A DNA stretch of 32,235 nt from Bacillus renqingensis (GCF_016464375.1 NZ_JADDIU010000042.1:1-32235), one strand, 5' to 3'. Counted from the first letter of the stretch, positions 17,275 to 25,113 are shown. The notes: generated from the sequence alone by a model not told the origin. Program-made: numbers and translations.

Positions 17275-17303
17275 AATATATTTACATTTTTCCGATATGT
17301 CAA
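17275..17303 (-). promoter_or_regulatory. SigA promoter for the lysR leader
   Basis: On the minus strand TTGACA (17303-17298), 17 bases, TATATT (17280-17275). This is near consensus. Confidence 0.7.
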
Positions 17304-17310
17304 GTTGGTT

Positions 17311-17343
17311 TTAAAGAAATTTAGATCTTTAAAATTTCTTTAA
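17311..17343. promoter_or_regulatory. Perfect 12-bp inverted repeat, operator candidate
   Basis: TTAAAGAAATTT (17311-17322) and AAATTTCTTTAA (17332-17343) are perfect complements with a nine-base spacer. It lies just upstream of the lysR -35 element and about 40 bases upstream of the divergent promoter, the usual place for a LysR-type binding site that controls both directions. Confidence 0.45.
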
Positions 17344-17381
17344 ATTCATTTTTTTTGAAGCCACTCTTCATTTTTTTCTAT

Positions 17382-17410
17382 TTTACTTGAATTCATTTAA
17401 ACATTATTAT
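17382..17410 (+). promoter_or_regulatory. Promoter candidate for the thiol dioxygenase gene
   Basis: TTTACT (17382-17387), 17-base spacer, TATTAT (17405-17410), about 68 bases before the ATG at 17478. The -35 is weak, consistent with an activator such as the neighbouring LysR protein. Confidence 0.4.
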
Positions 17411-17477
17411 CAACATAAAGAAATTAATCCATTTATCTTGATGGATATACTTGGTTTTAAAAACAGGAGGAGAGGAA

Positions 17478-18065
17478 ATGACAAGTATGAACGCTTTTCA
17501 ATTATTTGAAATCACAGTAAGAAAGGTGTTACAAGAAGCCAAATCGGAAAAGGAGATCGTTCACACCCTGAAACCTTATTTTCAATCGTTTATTGAAACA
17601 AAAGAACTAGTACCTGAGAAATACCAAAGGCCCAAACAAGATAAATACAGTCAATTTTTATTATATAAACCAGAAGATGAAGCGTTCTCGATTGTCGCCT
17701 TTGTATGGGGACCTGGCCAAATCGCACCGATTCATGATCATTTAGTATGGGGGCTTGTCGGTGTATACGAGGGTGCAATTGAAGAAACAAGATACAAAAA
17801 AATCGAAAATGAAGAGGATGAAAACGGTCTCCATTTAGATGTGGTCGATACAGTTATCGCTAAAACACATGATATTTCTTTTGTCTACCCGCCAAATGCA
17901 GATATTCATGGTGTCCGCAATCCGTTTAAAGAAACGGCCATCACGATTCATATTTATGGTACAGATATTGGCAAGCAAAACCGACATTCCTATCAGAAGG
18001 AACCTTACACCGTTAATGCGATCGTAACACCCCATGATAATAAAATTCCAGTTTATACAAACTAA
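17478..18065 (+). CDS. Cupin thiol dioxygenase (cysteine dioxygenase family, Gln-type)
   Basis: This 195-residue mononuclear-iron dioxygenase of the PF05995 family oxidises a thiol to a sulfinate. The iron ligands are visible: His86 and His88 in APIHDHLVWG and His144 in ADIHGVRNP. The His158/Tyr160 pair in TIHIYG matches the catalytic His-Tyr of CDO. The residue at the substrate-carboxylate position (Arg60 in mammalian CDO) appears to be Gln59 (KYSQF), and the Cys of the Cys-Tyr crosslink is Gly. In bacteria this Gln type is known to prefer 3-mercaptopropionate. The start at 17478 follows AGGAGG by seven bases. Cysteine cannot be excluded as substrate. Confidence 0.88.
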   Translation: MTSMNAFQLFEITVRKVLQEAKSEKEIVHTLKPYFQSFIETKELVPEKYQRPKQDKYSQFLLYKPEDEAFSIVAFVWGPGQIAPIHDHLVWGLVGVYEGAIEETRYKKIENEEDENGLHLDVVDTVIAKTHDISFVYPPNADIHGVRNPFKETAITIHIYGTDIGKQNRHSYQKEPYTVNAIVTPHDNKIPVYTN

Positions 18066-18206
18066 ATTCGTACAGAAAACTAACTAAAATAGAACAAGGG
18101 GTCAAACCACTGGTGAGGATGGAGGGGTTTTAAATACACTGCATCAATTTTATAAACTATTGAAAAAGGGATTTTTTATAAATTTTTACTAAAAGGAGAG
18201 TAAACC

Positions 18207-18764
18207 ATGTCAAATATTGTTATCATTTCGGGGAGTCCGACTCAACCTTCAAGAAGTTTTGCGATTGCAACTTATTTAGAAAAACTACTCACTTCTAAAG
18301 GACAACAGATAGAAGTGATGAATGTTCGTGATCTGCCACCAGAAGATTTAGTTTACGCCAATTTTAAGAGCAAAGCCATTAACCAGGCTTTAGACAAGAT
18401 TGAAAAGGCTCATGCAATCATTGTAATCAGTCCCATTTATAAGGCAAGCTATACCGGAGTTTTAAAAACATTCTTTGATTTAATCCCAGAGAAAGGCTTG
18501 TCTGAAAAAATCATTCTGCCGATTGCAAGCGGTGGGACCGTGGCCCACCTTTTATCGTTAGAATATGCCTTTAAACCCCTTTTTTCTATCTTAAACTGCC
18601 AGGAAATCTTAACCGGAGTCTATCTTGTTGATTCACAATTCACGTACAAAGAAAACGAAATGACCTTTCACGAAACTGAAATACAACATAGACTTCATGC
18701 ATCCATTGAATGCCTATTAACTAAATTAATAGACCATGAAACCGCCCAATTCATTCAAGGGTAG
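18207..18764 (+). CDS. ssuE: NADPH-dependent FMN reductase of the sulfonate system
   Basis: This 185-residue flavodoxin-fold reductase supplies FMNH2 to SsuD. It starts MSNIVIISGSPTQPSRSFA, the flavin phosphate-binding loop of the family (GSPxxxSR). It continues with IVISPIYKASYTGVLKTFFD (the SPIYKASYTG motif of SsuE) and LPIASGGTVAHLLSLEYAFKPLF. AAAGGAGAG precedes the ATG by about seven bases. It lies 141 bases after the dioxygenase and is probably co-transcribed, although a weak hairpin (AAACCA with GGTTT, about 18104-18132) lies between them. It is split from ssuABCD, which are on the other strand. Confidence 0.92.
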   Translation: MSNIVIISGSPTQPSRSFAIATYLEKLLTSKGQQIEVMNVRDLPPEDLVYANFKSKAINQALDKIEKAHAIIVISPIYKASYTGVLKTFFDLIPEKGLSEKIILPIASGGTVAHLLSLEYAFKPLFSILNCQEILTGVYLVDSQFTYKENEMTFHETEIQHRLHASIECLLTKLIDHETAQFIQG

Positions 18765-18790
18765 TTTCTTTTCATCCAAAATGGAAAATA

Positions 18791-18840
18791 AGGGTCAGTT
18801 CCCCGGCACATTGTTACTTCAAACACCAGGGAACTGACCT
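18791..18840. repeat. GGGGTCAG hairpin repeat, diverged copy 3
   Basis: GGTCAGTTCCC (18793-18803) pairs with GGGAACTGACC (18829-18839). It has the same design as copies 1 and 2, with compensating changes in both arms (TTCCC for TCCCC). It lies just after ssuE and could also act as a transcript end. The flanks do not match the other copies. Confidence 0.6.
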
Positions 18841-18912
18841 CAAAATTAAAAGTGATCGTTTTATGCAGAAAAATAGTTCCTTTTTCAAGAATAGTGGTTA
18901 TTAGATGCATAA
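18839..18912 (+). other. Degenerate copy of the small-RNA promoter region
   Basis: From CTCAAAATTAAAA on, this stretch aligns closely with 25077-25150, including ATAGTTCCTTTTTCAAGAAT, the region just upstream of the small RNA at 25149. The -10 TATAAT has become TATTAG, and the RNA body is missing. It ends against the fdhD terminator. It is a truncated, apparently dead duplicate. Confidence 0.65.
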
Positions 18913-18915
18913 GTA

Positions 18916-18949
18916 TAAAAATACCGCTTTCTCCTAAAGAGAGCGGTAT
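18916..18949 (-). terminator. Terminator of the formate dehydrogenase operon
   Basis: On the minus strand ATACCGCT and AGCGGTAT (18949-18921) form a stem, followed by TTTTTAT, seven bases after the fdhD stop. Confidence 0.75.
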
Positions 18950-18955
18950 CAGTTA

Positions 18956-19762
18956 TTACATAGATTCCGGAATGATAATCCGTTCAGGATTTGTATAAAT
19001 ATTTAATGCATGCCCCCGGATAAAGCCAACAGCTGTAATGCCTAGTTCTTTTGCCAAGCGTAATGCCAGTTCCGTTGGAGCAGATTTTGATAAAACCGTA
19101 CTGCATTTGATTTTTGCTACCTTTAATAGTATCTCTGACGAAATCCGCCCGCTAAAGGCAATCACCTTATCCTCAATCGAAAGGGAATGTTTCAGGCAAT
19201 AGCCATATAATTTGTCTAAGGCATTATGTCTGCCGATGTCTGTCCTGCTGACGATGATCCCATTCCCATCACAAAGCGCAGTATTATGAACACCACCCGT
19301 TTCTTGAAAAATCGTCGATGATTCCTGCATCATCTCTATAAGGTGAAAGCAATCCTCAATAGAAAGGATTCTATTTTTGGTCTCAATCGGCTTGACGGTT
19401 CTGGCATCATTGTAAAAATAGAAACTCTGACGGCTTTTGCCGCAGCATGAAGTGACATAACGCTTCGAGTGAAACTTCTCATTAAATTTATTTACGCGAT
19501 GGGTTGCTACCAGGGCTTTGCCTGTTAATTCAACAATTTGGAGATCCTTGATATCCTCGTAACAGCTAATAATTCCCTCTGAAGCCAAAAATCCGACTAC
19601 CAGCTCTTCAAGATGTTCCGGACTGCAAACGAGGGTAGCAAATTCTTGACCATTTAAAATAATCGTAAGGGGATATTCTGTGACGATCACATCTTCTATC
19701 AGGCGAACAGCCCCATTTTCATATCGCAGCACCTGATTGGTTACACGCATTTCTTGCCCCAT
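18956..19762 (-). CDS. fdhD: Formate dehydrogenase accessory sulfurtransferase FdhD
   Basis: FdhD passes sulfur from a cysteine desulfurase to the bis-MGD molybdenum cofactor before it enters formate dehydrogenase. The 268-residue protein has the conserved RTDIGRHNALDK segment, FSGRISSEILLKVAK, SKSAPTELALRLA and a C-terminal GFIRGHALNIYT. The usual CxxC sulfur-transfer motif is SCCGKS here (Cys106-Cys107), so the second Cys of CxxC is Ser. AAAGGAG precedes the ATG. It is the last gene of the formate dehydrogenase operon, five bases after the DUF2294 gene. Confidence 0.93.
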   Translation of the reverse strand: MGQEMRVTNQVLRYENGAVRLIEDVIVTEYPLTIILNGQEFATLVCSPEHLEELVVGFLASEGIISCYEDIKDLQIVELTGKALVATHRVNKFNEKFHSKRYVTSCCGKSRQSFYFYNDARTVKPIETKNRILSIEDCFHLIEMMQESSTIFQETGGVHNTALCDGNGIIVSRTDIGRHNALDKLYGYCLKHSLSIEDKVIAFSGRISSEILLKVAKIKCSTVLSKSAPTELALRLAKELGITAVGFIRGHALNIYTNPERIIIPESM

Positions 19763-19767
19763 CTTCC

Positions 19768-20136
19768 CTATCTCCTTTGTTTAGTTTGATCTATAGGATG
19801 ATCGAAGACAAAAACAGTCATGGCAATATCTTCGTCTATATTAATATCCGAGAAAAGCTGCAGCACCCTTGCGCCGAATAACGATTCAAACTTCTCAAGC
19901 ACCTCTGGCTTCTTATAAATTTCCTTCACCATTTTAGTCCGAGCCTCATGAATCATTTGCTTTCCTTGTTCGGATTTAATCATAAACTTCTCGACATTTG
20001 TCAGGTTGCCTTTCATTTCGCTAATGGCCCAATTTTCAATAAAGCGAGTAGTAATTTCTTTTGGACCATTCCCGACATATTCTTTTCTGATTTCCCGAAC
20101 AAGCATACTAAACTGATGTTCCAAATTCTTACTCAT
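19768..20136 (-). CDS. DUF2294 family protein (YrhF-like)
   Basis: This 122-residue soluble protein matches the DUF2294 pattern: an N-terminal VREIRKEYVGNGPKEI, the central LTNVEKFMI and VLEKFESLFGARVLQLFSDINID. Its function is unknown. In B. subtilis a protein of this type (YrhF) is encoded with the formate dehydrogenase YrhE, as here, so a link to assembly or activity of that enzyme is inferred from context. AAAGGGGACAG lies before the ATG. Confidence 0.8.
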   Translation of the reverse strand: MSKNLEHQFSMLVREIRKEYVGNGPKEITTRFIENWAISEMKGNLTNVEKFMIKSEQGKQMIHEARTKMVKEIYKKPEVLEKFESLFGARVLQLFSDINIDEDIAMTVFVFDHPIDQTKQRR

Positions 20137-20233
20137 CGCTTCTGTCCCCTTTAGTATTCTTCAAATGATTTTCAAAAAACAAAAAGATAATCCACTCGTC
20201 CGGAATAAAATGAGCAAATGGATCTCCTTTCTA

Positions 20234-20713
20234 TTATTCCTTTAACCCTTCACCAATCCCCTTTAGCAGATTTAAACCAAATCCGATGGCACGGTTGATA
20301 TCCGGATCTTGTAATACCTTCAGCAGATCCAATATACCGACTTTTGAATGTACTTGCAGCCCTTGCTCAGCTTTTTCAAAACCTTTTGCCAAACTGCCCA
20401 TTAGCTTCTTGGTCATCTCGGGATCGAGAGAAGTTAAGGCCCCTCCTGCAGCCATCGCATTGTTAATCAGATTGGTAACCGGCTGGCGTGTCATTTGGTC
20501 AACCGCAATTTTTGCCACCTGCTCTTTTACTTTGACAAGGCTGTTTACGGCCTCTAATATACCGCTGGAATGAAGTTCCTGCAACAGCTGCAGCATTTCA
20601 AGCAAAGAATCTTTATTTTGAGCTGCCTCCGTAATAAGACACTCAATCGATAGTTCCCGTTGCTGCTCTTCGGTGAGCTCAATTTTTTTAATTTGTTTAA
20701 TTGGCTGCGCCAT
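20234..20713 (-). CDS. DUF1641 family protein (YrhD-like), formate dehydrogenase partner
   Basis: This 159-residue protein has the DUF1641 C-terminal pattern (LLDLLKVLQDPDINRAIGFGLNLLKGIG in pieces). It lacks membrane helices and is mostly helical. The start overlaps the stop of the dehydrogenase gene by one base (TAATG), with GGAGG inside the end of that gene, so the two are tightly coupled and made in similar amounts. In B. subtilis YrhD neighbours YrhE in the same way. Proteins of this family are suggested to be small subunits of such formate dehydrogenases; that role is inferred. Confidence 0.85.
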   Translation of the reverse strand: MAQPIKQIKKIELTEEQQRELSIECLITEAAQNKDSLLEMLQLLQELHSSGILEAVNSLVKVKEQVAKIAVDQMTRQPVTNLINNAMAAGGALTSLDPEMTKKLMGSLAKGFEKAEQGLQVHSKVGILDLLKVLQDPDINRAIGFGLNLLKGIGEGLKE

Positions 20714-23685
20714 TAGGCATTCCTCCTGTCATACAAGCCAGGCTGTACATGTTCATTCACACTGGCGATTGGCACATAGTCACCGCGTTCCCACTTGCGG
20801 TAAATTTCAAGACCCATTTGCGGTGTACGGGCAGCATTGCGCGGGTTGAACGCTGGAAGCGGATTTTCCCCTTCAATCTCCAACACTTCCATTCGTACCT
20901 TCATCTGTTTATAGGCTGGTGTGTTGGTCACAACATCGAAAGCCCCGCCTGTCAACAAGTTAACCGCACTCTCATGACTTGAGGAATGCATTGGCACATA
21001 GACAGTTTTACTTTCGACGCGGTCTGTTACGAGCACTGGAAGTCGAACAGCCCCATATGGCGATACAAGACGGACAAGGGTTCCATCCTTGATACCACGT
21101 TCTTTGGCAAGCGCAGGCGAGACTTCAACAAATACTTTCGGGAACTTGTATTGAAGTCCTTCTGATTTATGTGTCAGGTTGCCTTCGTGGAAATGCTCGA
21201 GCAAACGGCCATTATCTAACGACAGGTCAAACTCGTCAGGGAATTCAACCGGCGGTACATAATCAAATAAGCCAAATCGCGCTTTCTTGTCAGGAAAGTT
21301 AAAGCCATTCAAGTAAAGCACAGGTGTGTCCGTTCCATCTGGAGACCCCCATGTGAAGCTTTTCCAACCCTCAAGTACATCGTAATGACAATGGGTAAAG
21401 AATGGTGTGAGGCTGGCCATTTCCGCAAATATTTCACTTGGATGGCTGTAATTCCACTGAAAGCCCATTCGGTTAGCAATCTGTTGGAGAATCCACCAGT
21501 CAGGCTTGCAATTGCCGGTTGGTTCCAGAGCCTGATATAAGCGCTGAACACGGCGTTCTGTATTCGTAAATGTCCCCTCTTTTTCCAAAGAAGGTGCACC
21601 GGGCAAAATAACATCGGCAAATTGAGCAGTTGTTGTTAAGAAAATTTCCTGCACCACAAGGAAATCAAGCTTCGCCAGCATCTCCTGTGTATGGTTGGAA
21701 TCAGCATCCACCCAGGCCATATCCTCACCTACGATATACATCGCCTTCAGTTCGTCACGATCAATCGCTTCGAGCATTTGGATATTATCGAGGCCTGGTT
21801 CGGCAGGAATCGTGACACCATAAGCCTTTTCAAACTTTTCGCGAACTTTGTCGTTTGCTACTTGCTGATAGCCTGGGAAGATATTTGGCATTGTACCCAT
21901 ATCGCTTGCACCTTGTACGTTGTTATGTCCGCGAAGCGGGAATGCCCCTGCATTCTTACGCATCATATTCCCTGTCGCGAGCAGCAGATTGGCAATGGCT
22001 ACCGATGTATGGGAGCCGGCAATGTTTTGTGTGACACCCATTCCCCAACAAATTGCCGTGCCGTCAGCATCACGAATCATTTCGGCTATTTGGATTAAGT
22101 TTTCCTTTGAAATGGAAGTAACCCTCTCAGCTTCTTCAAGCGTATATGGAGCTAACATGTTAACGAATTCATTGTATTGATTTACATGCTTTTTAATGAA
22201 TTCCTTATCGTGCCAGCCTTGGTCAATGATATATTTTGTGACTGCAGACAGCCATACATAATCTGTGCCCTGTTTTGGACGAATAAATAAATCAGCGCGA
22301 TCGGCCATCTCATGTCGGCGTACGTCAACGGTAATTAATTTCTGGCCATGCAGTTTGTGTGCACGCTTGATCCGAGTCGCAAGGACAGGATGTCCCTCAG
22401 CCGGTGCACAGCCTACCAGAATCACCAATTCGGCTCCTGCAATATCTTTAATTGAGCCAGAGTCGCCGCCGATGCCTCCCGTTTGCTGCAAGCCCCATGA
22501 AGCTGGTGATTGGCAATAACGCGAACAGTTATCAACGTTATTGGTGCCAAACACTTGCCGGGACAGCTTTTGAATTAAGTAATTCTCTTCATTGGTAATT
22601 TTGGAGGAAGCGATAAATCCGAGGGCATCACTGCCATATTGCTCTTTGATGCCGCTCAGTTTTGCTGCCACAAGATCCAATGCTTCTTCCCAAGTAGATT
22701 CCACAAACACATCACCTTTGCGGATCAATGGAGTGGTAATCCGTTCTTGTGAGTTGACAAAATCCCAGCCGAACTTCCCTTTCACACATGTGGAAACGCT
22801 GTTTACCGGTGCATTTTCAGATGGTTCGATTTTTAAAATTTCATGATCCTTTGTCCAAACTTCAAATGAACACCCTACTCCGCAGAATGTACAAACTGTT
22901 TTTGTTTTCTTAATCCGTGTTTCACGCATTGCCGCTTCTACTTCAGAAACAGAAAAGACTGTTTGATAATCAGGCTCTACTGCTTTAACAAGATCGATCA
23001 TTGGGGTTAGCAGGTCATCTTCCATTGATGTCATAAAACCGGCATTTCCAAGCATCGATTTTTCCATTAGAGCATTACAAGGACAGACACTGACACATTG
23101 TCCGCATGATACACAGGATGATTCATTAATACTTTTTCCGCCATCCCATAACACTCGTGGCTGCCGGCTCTCCCAATCAATCGTTAAAGTCTCGTTCACT
23201 TGTAAATCTTGACATGTTTCCACGCAACGGCCGCACAAAATACATTGATCCGGATCATAGCGATAAAACGGATGAGACATATCTACCTCGTATCCCTTTG
23301 AGCGGTGCGGCCGTGTTTGATGTTCGACACCCATCATTTCTGCTGTATTATGGACGCGGCAATTGCCATTGTTATTATCACAAACCGTACAGTATAGAAG
23401 ATGATTTTCCAAAATCCGATCCATTGCTTCCTCTTGGGCATTCTTGGCCAGTTCAGAAGCTGTCATGATTTCCATGCCTTCCTCAATTACCGTTGAACAA
23501 GCGCGCATTAGTTGTCCGTTGACTTCACACATACAGGTATCACAGCTTTGAACCGGACCAAGGATTTCCGAATAACAAATATGCGGATGCTGGATGTCCT
23601 TAGAAATAAGATAATCCAAAATACGTATTCCGGTATCGATCTCGTGAGTAGTCCCATTAATAAGAACATTTACTTTTTCTGACAA
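20713..23685 (-). CDS. fdhF: Formate dehydrogenase-like molybdoenzyme, large subunit (YrhE type)
   Basis: This 990-residue cytoplasmic enzyme is predicted to oxidise formate to CO2. Domains in order: [2Fe-2S] ferredoxin-like (Cys37, 48, 51, 63); a His/Cys cluster motif (His95, Cys99, 102, 109); two [4Fe-4S] sites (Cys148-151-154-158 and Cys191-194-197-201); then the Mo-bis-MGD catalytic part with a [4Fe-4S] motif CTFCGVGC (Cys265, 268, 272 and Cys300). The active-site residue is Cys391 (NCSRYCQSPA), where E. coli FdhF has selenocysteine. The next residue is Gln instead of His. The start is TTG at 23685, eight bases after AGGAGG. Operon partners are DUF1641, DUF2294 and FdhD; the FNT channel lies upstream. 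Confidence 0.93.
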   Translation of the reverse strand: MSEKVNVLINGTTHEIDTGIRILDYLISKDIQHPHICYSEILGPVQSCDTCMCEVNGQLMRACSTVIEEGMEIMTASELAKNAQEEAMDRILENHLLYCTVCDNNNGNCRVHNTAEMMGVEHQTRPHRSKGYEVDMSHPFYRYDPDQCILCGRCVETCQDLQVNETLTIDWESRQPRVLWDGGKSINESSCVSCGQCVSVCPCNALMEKSMLGNAGFMTSMEDDLLTPMIDLVKAVEPDYQTVFSVSEVEAAMRETRIKKTKTVCTFCGVGCSFEVWTKDHEILKIEPSENAPVNSVSTCVKGKFGWDFVNSQERITTPLIRKGDVFVESTWEEALDLVAAKLSGIKEQYGSDALGFIASSKITNEENYLIQKLSRQVFGTNNVDNCSRYCQSPASWGLQQTGGIGGDSGSIKDIAGAELVILVGCAPAEGHPVLATRIKRAHKLHGQKLITVDVRRHEMADRADLFIRPKQGTDYVWLSAVTKYIIDQGWHDKEFIKKHVNQYNEFVNMLAPYTLEEAERVTSISKENLIQIAEMIRDADGTAICWGMGVTQNIAGSHTSVAIANLLLATGNMMRKNAGAFPLRGHNNVQGASDMGTMPNIFPGYQQVANDKVREKFEKAYGVTIPAEPGLDNIQMLEAIDRDELKAMYIVGEDMAWVDADSNHTQEMLAKLDFLVVQEIFLTTTAQFADVILPGAPSLEKEGTFTNTERRVQRLYQALEPTGNCKPDWWILQQIANRMGFQWNYSHPSEIFAEMASLTPFFTHCHYDVLEGWKSFTWGSPDGTDTPVLYLNGFNFPDKKARFGLFDYVPPVEFPDEFDLSLDNGRLLEHFHEGNLTHKSEGLQYKFPKVFVEVSPALAKERGIKDGTLVRLVSPYGAVRLPVLVTDRVESKTVYVPMHSSSHESAVNLLTGGAFDVVTNTPAYKQMKVRMEVLEIEGENPLPAFNPRNAARTPQMGLEIYRKWERGDYVPIASVNEHVQPGLYDRRNA

Positions 23686-23926
23686 AATAAAATCCTCCTA
23701 AAAACACCCTCATGAAACCTTTTCTACTTTGATGTAGGAAGCGCTGCACGAGGAATAAATTTCGCGTATGTACTTACTGGTAATCATTCCCTCCATATGA
23801 ATAAGAAAGCAGGATATCTAAGCAACTTTTATTACTTGAATATCAATACTTTTCCTATGTTCTCGTAAACATTGAGACTATTAACTGCAATATTGTATTT
23901 GTTACATCTGTTAGTTTAGTAAAAAT

Positions 23927-24742
23927 TTACCCTGCCTTTTTTATTTGTGTTGATGTTGGTGCCTGACCAGCCCCCATCGAATCTTTATAACTAATCCAAT
24001 ACATGAAAGCAACAAAAACTCCGCCGCCAATGGCATTGCCAATTACCACTGGAACAAAATTAGAAAAGTAAGCAGTCCAATCCAATTGTCCTGCAAAAAT
24101 TGCAGCAGGAATGACAAACATATTAGCGACAACGTGCTGGAAGCCGATAGCGACGAACCCCATAATTGGGAACCAAATCGCAAGGATTTTTCCGCCAATG
24201 TCCTCTGCCGCAAACGACATCCATACGGCTAAACATACAAGCCAGTTACACCCGATTGCTGATACCAATGCTTGAATAAACGTATCACCTGTTTTCGCTT
24301 GTGCAATGGCAGCTGTTTTCGCCAGAAATGGTCCCGTTTCAGTTAAACCGACGACATGACCAAAGAAAAAGGCAACAAAAATCGCCCCAACAAAATTACT
24401 AACCAAAATGAACAGCCAATTTCTTACAAGCTGCCTAACTGATGCCCGCTTTGTTAACACCGCCATTGGGAGTGTTAACATATTGCCGGTCAACAGCTCT
24501 CCCCCGGCAATGATAATCAGCATGAGGCCGACTGGGAATACCGCCCCGCCAAGTAATGAACTGAATGATCCCCACTCTTTTGGCAGATCAGCGATCACAC
24601 GAATATCTAATAGAAAACCTAATGAAATAAAAGCTCCGCCCAAGAAACCGAGAATAAGTGCCTTTTGTACAGGCATAACCGCTTTTTTCGCACCGGCCTC
24701 CGCTATTTGCAGGGCAATGCGGTCTGGACTATGATATGCCAT
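23927..24742 (-). CDS. Formate/nitrite transporter (FNT) family channel
   Basis: This 271-residue membrane protein of the FocA/NirC fold has six predicted helices and the family motifs GGAFISLGFLLDI, GGELLTGNM, GCNWLVCLAVWM and GFQHVVANMF. It likely moves formate across the membrane for the dehydrogenase encoded downstream (YrhG in B. subtilis). The start at 24742 (MAYHSPDR) follows AAAGGAGG; an open extension to 24865 overlaps a terminator stem and is not coding. A 240-base gap to the dehydrogenase gene shows no gene and no clear terminator, so the operon probably continues. Confidence 0.92.
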   Translation of the reverse strand: MAYHSPDRIALQIAEAGAKKAVMPVQKALILGFLGGAFISLGFLLDIRVIADLPKEWGSFSSLLGGAVFPVGLMLIIIAGGELLTGNMLTLPMAVLTKRASVRQLVRNWLFILVSNFVGAIFVAFFFGHVVGLTETGPFLAKTAAIAQAKTGDTFIQALVSAIGCNWLVCLAVWMSFAAEDIGGKILAIWFPIMGFVAIGFQHVVANMFVIPAAIFAGQLDWTAYFSNFVPVVIGNAIGGGVFVAFMYWISYKDSMGAGQAPTSTQIKKAG

Positions 24743-24829
24743 CAATTTTCCTCCTTTTGTAATTGTTTTTCCTTCACAACAAACACGCAGTTTAATAGAA
24801 ATACACATAACGAGATTTTCAATCCATGC

Positions 24830-24890
24830 AAAAAGCCCACCATAAAGCGGTTTCACTGCAATCAACTTGCACTAACCGTTTTATGGTGGG
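24830..24890 (-). terminator. Strong terminator hairpin in the leader of the formate operon
   Basis: A 17-bp stem with one mismatch (24836-24852 with 24874-24890; core CCCACCATAAA) ends in TTTTT on the minus strand. It lies about 90 bases upstream of the FNT start. No minus-strand gene ends here: the next gene on that strand ends at 25472. It may be an attenuator of the formate operon. A TTGACA at 25010-25005 could be its -35 element, with a poor -10. Nothing else is seen in 24900-25075. Confidence 0.6.
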
Positions 24891-25113
24891 TTAATATCTA
24901 AGCATGTTAGAATACCAGAAATCCTACCCGCCATTATGAATTAGATGAGCAGGATGAAGCTGCAACACTCTGTTACATTCCATCAATAATCATCTATTAT
25001 CCAATGTCAATTAAAAAGATAACATATTTCTCATTATTTGTGAATACTTTGTGACAATTTTATAACAAATATGCTCCTCAAAATTAAAATTGATCATAGT
25101 ATGCAGAAAGATA

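Noticed and set aside
16972..17303. S-box, T-box or TPP riboswitch in the lysR leader, as expected near sulfur genes
   Set aside because: None of the conserved core sequences of these classes is present; only an unknown structured leader can be claimed.
20701..22846. Plus-strand open frames across the formate dehydrogenase gene
   Set aside because: They lie opposite a well-conserved coding sequence, lack ribosome sites and have no family features.
23700..23800. 25-codon minus-strand ORF (MITSKYIREIYSS) between the FNT and formate dehydrogenase genes
   Set aside because: The GGAGGG is only about two bases from the ATG, the peptide has no recognisable features, and the length is within chance.
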